From NCBI GenBank assembly GCA_009599575.1, contig VWND01000037.1, positions 1-64,000 of the forward strand: DNA of 64,000 nt, in the 5' to 3' direction. The stretch is from Blumeriella jaapii. Its lineage: Eukaryota; Ascomycota; Leotiomycetes; Helotiales; Drepanopezizaceae. The notes below the pieces were generated by a model, which searched no databases, was not told the DNA's origin, and saw only the letters and a list, made by a program, of their open reading frames with translations. Shown in pieces: positions 57,260 through 64,000 of the stretch. The translations under genes and the position numbers were made by a program. Position 1 is the first letter of the stretch. Every line of letters begins with the position of its first letter.

Positions 57260-58800
57260 ATCTAAGCGTTTTTCCGACTAGCGGAAAAGCTTTCGATTTT
57301 TTCGTATACGTTTTGAAAATCGTTTGAAAAAAGATTTTTATTTTTATTATTATTATTAAAAGGCGAATTTTCGGCCGATTCGATTTCGTTTACATTTACT
57401 AGCTTAGAAAGGCTTTTAAATGGAACCGAAGGTCGGCCCGTAGAAAGTCGTGCAAATTGGCCTTTTTAAACTTTTTAATATAAAATAAAAAACGAGCGTT
57501 GTCGTTGGTCCGACCGAAAAGGAAAAACGCCAAAAGAAGCGTTCTGGCGTAAAAAAGGAGAAAAAACAGCAAAAAGCTGAAAAAAAGCTTATAAAACACT
57601 TAGACGACTTTCGTACGTACGATTTGATTCGTAATACGCTTTAATTAAAAACCTACCATTTTGATAAATAATGGATTTGATTAAAAAGCGATTCGCGTAT
57701 AAAATTCGTTTAGTTAATTAATTTTGTTTTTTTTTGTCGGACGGCGGTAAGCCAATTTTTAAAAGTCGTTGTACGCGTTTATTTCAAATGCAGCTTTTTT
57801 CGTAAACGCTTTAGTATTTTATCGCGGAAAGCGTTTCGAAGCTATTTATTAATCCGTATTTAAGCGTTTGCTGCGAAAATAGAAAATCGCAGATAAAATC
57901 GCTAAAAGTCGTCGTGCGTATTTATTGCAAGCATTTTAAATTCGTTTTCGGCTTTTTAAACGTCGAAAAAGTCGGCCAGAAAATCGGCGACTTTTTTTAT
58001 TAATTTTTCGGAAAATATAAAATCGGAACGGTTTAAAATACGTAGGGTCAAAAACTTTTTTGCTACGCTTTCGGTCTGATCGAATATATAATTTTTGCGA
58101 AATCGATCGCTAGCGAAATAATCGTAATAAAATTCGAGATTATCGAAAACTTTAATTTTTTAATAACGTGTTTTGTAATTTTTATTATTATTTAACTTAA
58201 ACTTAAAGTTCGAAACGCGTTTTATACGAGCTAATCGAAAATCAGCAAATAAATGGGAATTATAGCGTTTAAAAAGCGCGCTAAGATTTTGGCCGTTATA
58301 GGAAAATCCAAAAAGAATTTGCGAAAAGCGTGGAAATTAATTTACAGCGTTTATTAGCTAAAATAAAACGTTGCGAAAAAGAAAAGCAGCAGATTCGCGA
58401 CTGGCAGAGGCGCGTTCGATAAATTTTACCAAACGTTTTAATTAAAAGGTTTGTCGCAGTCGTATAATTTTCAGAAGTTGTCGTTTACGCTTTTGCGCTT
58501 TTTTCAGTTGATTTTGCAAAAGTTTCAACTGAATACTTTTAGCGTTAAGCTATAAAAAAGTGGCAGGCGAAATGGTTAGCGCTTTGTTTTCCTTTGTTTT
58601 TTTTTCCTCGGGGAAAGGACTGTTTTTCAGAAAAAAAAGCTTTTGGAAAAGGCTGCTTTTTCGCTGATTAAAAGGAAGATTAAAATGTAGTAGCAGAAGC
58701 TGAAAAGCTTTGTTAAAAAGGGGATCGTTAAACAAAAGCCATTTTTCGCGAAATGCGGAAATAGGCCTTTTTACGACCGGTCGATCATTTTAGTATAACT
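57260..58800 (-). pseudogene. CV5 gag, decayed
   Basis: This is collinear with the gag regions of the other CV copies. The conserved FDQTE..FLADF block lies at about 58090-57950. Short frames at 57599-57399 and 58735-58550 recur or partly recur in other copies. The start is not decidable. Confidence 0.55.
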
Positions 58801-58865
58801 CGTAAAAAATTCGAAAAAAAAGATAATTTACGCCGTCGCTAGCGTAGAAAAAAAGTTATTAATAA

Positions 58866-59160
58866 TATAACGATTTAATCAATCGAAGGGCTGGGAAATC
58901 AGTTAATTGGTCGCCGTGTTCATATAATATAAAACGAGCCTTTGATTTTATAACAAAAATATTTATTTAGAATTAACAACTGCAAAAGGCAGAAGTTGCT
59001 AAAAAAAAAAAGCCTTATATATATGAATAGTTTTCACAGTTGATGGAAAGACCCACCAGAAGACCAGGGAGCTTGCAGCTATACGTAGTTGCTGGGGAGC
59101 TTGCAGCTATACGTAGTTGCTGGGGTGACACGAGAGGTGGCAACAGAGTGAATCGTCACA
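58866..59160 (-). repeat. 5' LTR of CV5 with 28-bp tandem duplication
   Basis: On the plus strand it runs from TATAACGATTTAATC to GAATCGTCACA, 295 bp. The tandem unit lies at about 59067-59122. The right end is nearly unmutated. Confidence 0.94.
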
Positions 59161-59165
59161 ATCTC

Positions 59166-61216
59166 GTTTTATAAAAATATCGAAGCGTTTAATTAATTGC
59201 CTCGAAATATTAAAAACTTAAATTAGTAAAAAAGTAAAAAAACTGAAAAATTGCGAAAACCACGTCGGATCGAAGCATAATAGCCGTATACAAAATTAAA
59301 CCGATTTTTTTTTAATATTTTTTGATTTGTAAAAACGTGGCTACGCTTGGATTTTTAATAAATTCGCAGATTAGAAAAGGCGTATTTGAAAAGCGCCCTT
59401 TATATATATCAAATTTCGTAGCGATCTTTTCGATATACGAATCGTAAAACAGAAAGATTTTTTTTTTTTGTTTATTTCGTAAAATACGAATTTCGAAAAA
59501 ATAATTCAAATTTCTTATATTTATAAGCTCGTAGGCTTTTTTCAAACCGAAAATAATTTCGTCGGCTTTTAACGAATAAAAAACGTGGTATAAAACTTAA
59601 ATATCGTCGACGTAAAACGCCACGTATACGCTTCGTATTTCGTTAGCGAATATACAAAACTTTTCGCTTATTAATTCGAATTTTAGCTTTTTTAAAATAT
59701 TAATAAATTCGCCGTATTATAAAGCTAAAGAATCTTTTAATTTATACAAAGTTCGGTCTAGCTGTATTATTATACCTGATTATTTAAATCTATTAGGCAG
59801 ATAGCACGTAACTGACTTATTTCTGGAATTTCGTTTTGCATTAACGAATATATTAATTATATCGAATTATTTGATTTTTAGATCGAAATGGGCCGCTAGC
59901 GTTATAACCGTTCGGAACGGGCTGCGAATATAACTGCGTATATAAAAAAAATTAAAGCTTCGTTTTAAAAGTTTTTTTTTACGATTAATTTCGATTTGCA
60001 CCGCTGCAATTCGCTTAAGCTGTTTGTTTTATATATAAAAACCCATTTAAATAAAATAAGCTTTATGGTTTTATTCCTTTTAATAATTTTTCAGCACTTT
60101 CTGATTTTTAAATTTTTAATCTCGGTTTTTGTTTTTTTTCTGAATTGCTTTTTTATTTAATAATTTTTTAATTCGTTCTAGTTTTTTAAAGTTTTCGGTA
60201 AATTATTCCGATATTGTTTTTGATCGAAAAATTAAATATTTTTTACCGACTTTTTTCTTATCGAAGCCGCTATTATTGCGTAAACAGTCTGAAAGTTTTT
60301 TTTATTTATCTGAATCGGCTCGTTTGTTTAAAACGTATAAACGAATTCGTCGATTTGTTATTTAATAAATAAAGCTATTAATTAAAAGATTTCGTATACC
60401 GTGGCGTATATTTTCGGTCTATCCGGCCAATATAAAATAAAATTTATACGATTTCGTTTGGCAGTTTCTGAAATCAGCTGCTTTTTATCGCTTATCGGAA
60501 ACTTCGATTTGTTTTTTTTATTTTTTCTGAATAATACCTTTTTTTTAATAATCAGCTTTAAAAAAGCTTTCAAAAGCAAACGTTTAAATAGCTGTTTTAT
60601 TTTAAATCGATCTAACGCTTAATTTGCCGGGCGATAGCTTTTAATTATAATTTAAAAAATTAAATTGCGCGCTTTTTCGTATAAAACTATTTTTATATCC
60701 GCGCCGAAAAACTTTCTGAAGCTTTGTTCCGCTTTATTCTGTTTTGTAATAATAAATTTTGCTAATCTATTACTTTTTTTTAAACTTTTATAATTTTCTG
60801 ACGCTTTTATCGCGTCGGTCAAAATATTTTGGATATATTTTATATATTTCCGATTAATAATTAGTTTTAAAAATTAAAATTAATCGGTAATAGCTTTGTC
60901 GAAAAAGCTTTTATAAAAAATTATTATTTTCGAGCTTTAAACGTTTAAATCGATCGTAAAAAAAAGTTCGATCGCTTCGACTTTTATTAAGTTTTTTATT
61001 TCCGAGGATTTGGCTTTTTTTGAAATGTTTAAATCCATTAATATTAAAATATTTTTTTTTTTTATCGTAGATTTTGAAAGTCCACTAAAGGAATCTGAAA
61101 TCGGTTTTGGTTCTGATAGCGGCTCCGATGAAACAAAAACTTTTATTTTTTTTTTATAAAATCTGGAAGTTGCTCGTTTTGTAATAATAGCTTTTTTTTT
61201 TATATTATTTTTTTTT
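59166..61216 (-). pseudogene. Copia-G reverse transcriptase
   Basis: The frame 59545-59312 (LINIRNLNYFFEIRILR, DSYIEKIATKFDI, PSVATFLQIKKY) matches 28717-28950 of Copia-F. The catalytic box YVDD region is at about 59580-59630. A further shared linker frame lies at 60579-60382 (FILYWPDRPKIYATVYEIF). Comparison with Copia-F shows only transitions between the copies, plus broken frames in both. Confidence 0.88.
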
Positions 61217-62640
61217 TTAGCATACCGAGTTTTGCTGGTCTGCGCCGCTATTAAAACCGTCCGCTAATATCTGATACTCAGCGTTTTGAATTTTTTCGTT
61301 TTCCGCGTTTTCGATAAACTCTACGGTTTTTTGAAATTTTAATTTAGTTATAGGATTTGGACTTTTAGCTTTTAAAAAATAAAATTTAAATTCGTTAAAT
61401 ATTACGTTTCGGCTCGTAATTATACGCATTAGCTAAAACATCCAGATTTTATAAATATTAAAAGCGTTATATTTAATTAAATATCCGATATGTTTTTTCG
61501 GAAAAACCTTAAATTTTTTTTTATATTTTATAGCCTTTCGATTTTTTATTATTAGATACGCACGAGCTTCGTACGCGTAAATTTTGTTTTAATCTGATTT
61601 AAAATCGGCCGTACGCGCTTTTATAATAGCAGGATCGTAATATCGGAAATATTATTTAAATCAGCTATGCAAAACTTTATTTAAAAACTTAAATTGTTTT
61701 TTCGCAAGCGGCGATATATTATACAAATACGCTGCTGTTTTTATCGTTTCGGGCCAAAAGAAAATTAAAAGGCCCGTTTTAATTTTTATTTTTATCGAAC
61801 GCTTAATTACTTTTCTTTCTGCTCGTTCGATCGAGCTATTTAATTAATACACGTAAAATAAAATCAATTTCAAATCGATATTTTCGCGCTCCGCTTATTT
61901 CTGATATTCCGAAATAATGTTTTTTTACTTTGAAATTACCGACGATTCGTTATTTTATCGAATTTTGCAAATGAAAAAATTATATTAGCGTTTTATTTAT
62001 ACGTCGAACGTTTGAAAACGGTTCAGAACGACTTTTATATCTTTCGTTTTAATGGCTAAAGTTTAAATCTTTTTATTATATTCGTTTTATCAGAAATATT
62101 TACGTCGAGCCGTTATAAGCTTTTCTACGATTTTTAAAATAATTGTAAAAATTCTAGCCGATACGAAAAAAAGGCCTGAAAAATTTGTTTTCTGATATTG
62201 CTTTTAAAATCATTTGTTTTAAATACGTAATAGCATATTTTTCGCATTTTATTCTGATTAAGCTTTTGATTTTTATTTTACGAATATTTTCGACCAGCTT
62301 TTCGAACGCGTTTTTATTTAAATAATTCGAACGAAAATGTTATAAACGCGCATCGTTATTCCGATCGTACGTAAACACGCTGCTTTTTTTAAATTTATAA
62401 CGCGTACGACGTTTCGGAATTGTATAAATTATTAGGCCGGGCGAATTACGTTTTAAAAAATTCAAATTATTACGTAAGAAATGCGAATAAAAAAAGCAAT
62501 TAATTTTAATATATTTAAATATATAAAAATCGGCGATCGTTTGATATTAACGTTTTAAAATAAAACTTTCAGGATTTTCAAAACGAAAAATATTATTTAA
62601 TTTTTAAAACCAATAACCTTTTTTAATTAAAAAACTAGCG
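61217..62640 (-). pseudogene. Copia-G integrase and GAG-pre-integrase
   Basis: The frame 61429-61217 (MRIITSRNVIFNEFKFYF, EFIENAENEKIQNAEYQIL) is the post-core part. The core end with a WPETIKT-type motif is at about 61720-61760 and the SIERAE-type motif at about 61800-61840. The GAG-pre-integrase H..C..C region is at about 62180-62330. Stops throughout. Confidence 0.82.
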
Positions 62641-64000
62641 GAAATAATATTAATAATAAAATCTGGAATAAACGCTACGTTATTAAAAATTATATTTTAA
62701 AGCTTTTTATTTTTTTTGCGAAAGGCTTTTTTTATTAAACGATTTTTTTTTCCGACGATTGAAAAATTTTATATGCTTATATAAACGCTATTAATAGGAT
62801 TATTAATCTTTTTATAAAACTTTTCGATAAAAAAGTTTTTGTCGTTTATTAAATAAATTCCAGAGCAGTTGTTAAAAAAAATACTTTTATTTAAAAAATA
62901 ATACTAATTAAGCTTTAAAGCTAAAACGTTGATTCCGAAATGCTTTTTGATCGTATTAAAATAAAAAAAATAAAAAGTTGCGGTAAAAAACTTTTTCTGA
63001 TCGTTTTTAAAAATTGATTTTAAAGTTTATTTTGGCTTAATTATTAAAACTTTAAGGATTTTGTTAATTGCGACTATTTGAATATTTTTTTTATTTAAAA
63101 CTTTTAAGATTTTTTTATAATTAAAAAACAGCTTTTTTCGCATTTCAGCGATTTTCTGCTTATTTAAAAAGTTGGAAAAAGTTTTTTTTTTTTTACGACG
63201 ATTATTTATTGCGTACAAAAGCTTTTTATAATCGGTTAAAAAATAAAAATAACGCTTTTTAAAAGTGTCGCATAAGCAATTATTTTTTTTTTTTTTTTTT
63301 TTTTTTGCTTTTTTTTTTTTTTTTTTTTCACGATTTTTCGAAATATCGTTGTTTTCAGAATCGAAAAAAAAAAGTAGCGAAAACTCCGACCTTTCGGTTT
63401 GAATTATCGAATTTTCGATTGTTTTTTAAAAAAAAAATTATAAAATTTAGTTCGATTAAAGTTTTTTTTTATAAAAAAACCGGCAAATTCGTTTTTTCAG
63501 ATATTCAGCTTTTTTGCCGTTTGTTTATTATAAATTAATATATATGCGGCGATTGCGTCGAAAAAATCGATAGCAGCGTAGCGACCATTTATATCAGAAA
63601 TTTTATATTCGACGGCTGTTTTATAAACGGTCTGCTATTTTTTCATTTATTCGATTATATTTATTTTTTCCGTTGTACGCTTTGCGAAAAGTATTTCTGT
63701 AATCAGATCTGACGAAGCTAACCACGGAAAAATATGCAAAAATAATATTTTTTTTCAGAATACGAACAAATGCCTGAAATAACTTCTGCTTTTTTTTATA
63801 ATATAAATCCTTGATTTTACGCATATTTTTATTTATTAAAAAATCTTTTTGCAAATTAATATAAAAAATAGCGTACGCTTTTTTATTATTAATAGCGTTA
63901 ATCTTCGATTAAGCAATTGCAAAATTTATTAAATTGGTTTTTATAATTAAAAAGATTTAATCGAGCAATTTCTGATAGGCAGTAATATATTCCTGCTATT
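62641..64000 (-). pseudogene. Copia-G gag, decayed, running off the window
   Basis: This is collinear with 25560-24290 of Copia-F. Open stretches at 63218-63027 and 63854-63621 (minus) fit gag fragments with Lys/Asn-rich sequence; their counterparts in Copia-F are interrupted. A long T tract (63282-63328) corresponds to the A tract near 24940-24972 of Copia-F. The 5' LTR is outside the window. Confidence 0.5.

Larger units (their letters stand above)
52699..59160 (-). mobile_element. Chromovirus copy CV5, full length, minus strand
   Basis: LTRs at 52699-52993 and 58866-59160 (295 bp each) and a perfect TSD ATCTC (52694-52698, 59161-59165) bound the element. It is 6,462 bp. Both LTRs carry the same 28-bp tandem duplication absent from the other CV copies. 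It interrupts Copia-G RNase H. On the plus strand C is lost and G kept, opposite to CV2. Confidence 0.95.
50272..64000 (-). mobile_element. Copia-G, minus strand, split by CV5, 5' end outside the window
   Basis: This is the reverse complement of Copia-F. In plus coordinates it starts with the 3' LTR (50272-50573), then the extra antisense region, RNase H, the CV5 insertion (52699-59160), RT, IN and gag to the window end. About 7.26 kb of Copia-G is present; the missing part and 5' LTR lie to the right. Left target site candidate AAAAC. Confidence 0.92.

Noticed and set aside
1..64000. Organelle, AT-rich protist or bacterial origin
   Set aside because: Low GC alone would fit, but dense Ty3/Gypsy and Copia elements with transition-only divergence and CpG retained fit RIP in a filamentous ascomycete nucleus.
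1..64000. tRNA, rRNA or snRNA genes
   Set aside because: I found no cloverleaf-consistent A/B boxes or rRNA core motifs by eye; a tRNAscan or Rfam run would be the proper test.

Overview
The window looks like nuclear heterochromatin of a filamentous ascomycete (Pezizomycotina-type) fungus. I found no host gene, tRNA or rRNA. Nearly all of it is nested LTR retrotransposons that have decayed into AT-rich sequence (about 70% A+T by eye). Copies of one family differ almost only by C/T and G/A transitions, and catalytic Asp codons have become Asn and Gln/Trp codons have become stops. That is the signature of repeat-induced point mutation (RIP). The element names used here are mine: B, H, CV, Copia and TRIM.

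Layout. At the left, a Gypsy element of family B on the minus strand (B2, 1-2526) sits behind a second B LTR plus leader (2527-2961). Both border a Gypsy/chromodomain element H (plus strand, 2962-7172). H's 3' end is interrupted by chromovirus copy CV1. CV1 is visible as three pieces (7173-9335, 41711-41865, 49674-50271) because three later elements landed in it: B1 (9336-41710), CV4 (41866-49673) and a minus-strand Copia (Copia-G, 50272 to beyond the window). B1 in turn holds CV2 (12531-18946, minus), Copia-F (23304-31528, plus) and CV3 (31767-38181, plus). CV4 holds a small GC-rich non-autonomous LTR element (TRIM, 43611-44989, minus). Copia-G holds CV5 (52699-59160, minus). Target-site duplications (TSDs) are readable for most insertions: CAAGC for CV3, TTATT for CV4, ATCTC for CV5, AAATA for Copia-F, GGTAA for TRIM, AGTAG/AGTAA for CV2, and ATAT for B1.

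Genes. CV is a Ty3/Gypsy chromovirus of about 6.4 kb with 267-bp LTRs. It encodes gag, aspartic protease, RT, RNase H and integrase with a C-terminal chromodomain. The pol stop codon abuts the 3' LTR. B is another Gypsy lineage whose RT box reads YVNDVGIKG. With nested insertions removed it is about 11.3 kb, because about 3 kb of unrecognised sense coding sequence lies between integrase and the 3' LTR. The Copia family is unusually long (8.2 kb) and carries an unrecognised antisense reading frame between RNase H and the 3' LTR in both copies. No coding region other than the short TRIM frames is intact. TRIM is the only nearly unmutated sequence. It shares its polypurine tract and LTR termini with CV, so CV enzymes could have moved it.

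Most notable: the extra frames in B and Copia; a 37-bp near-palindromic module found in both CV and B; a mutation spectrum that hits C before A, C or T but spares CpG; per-copy strand polarity of that mutation; and CV2 inserted inside the protease DSG codons of B1.
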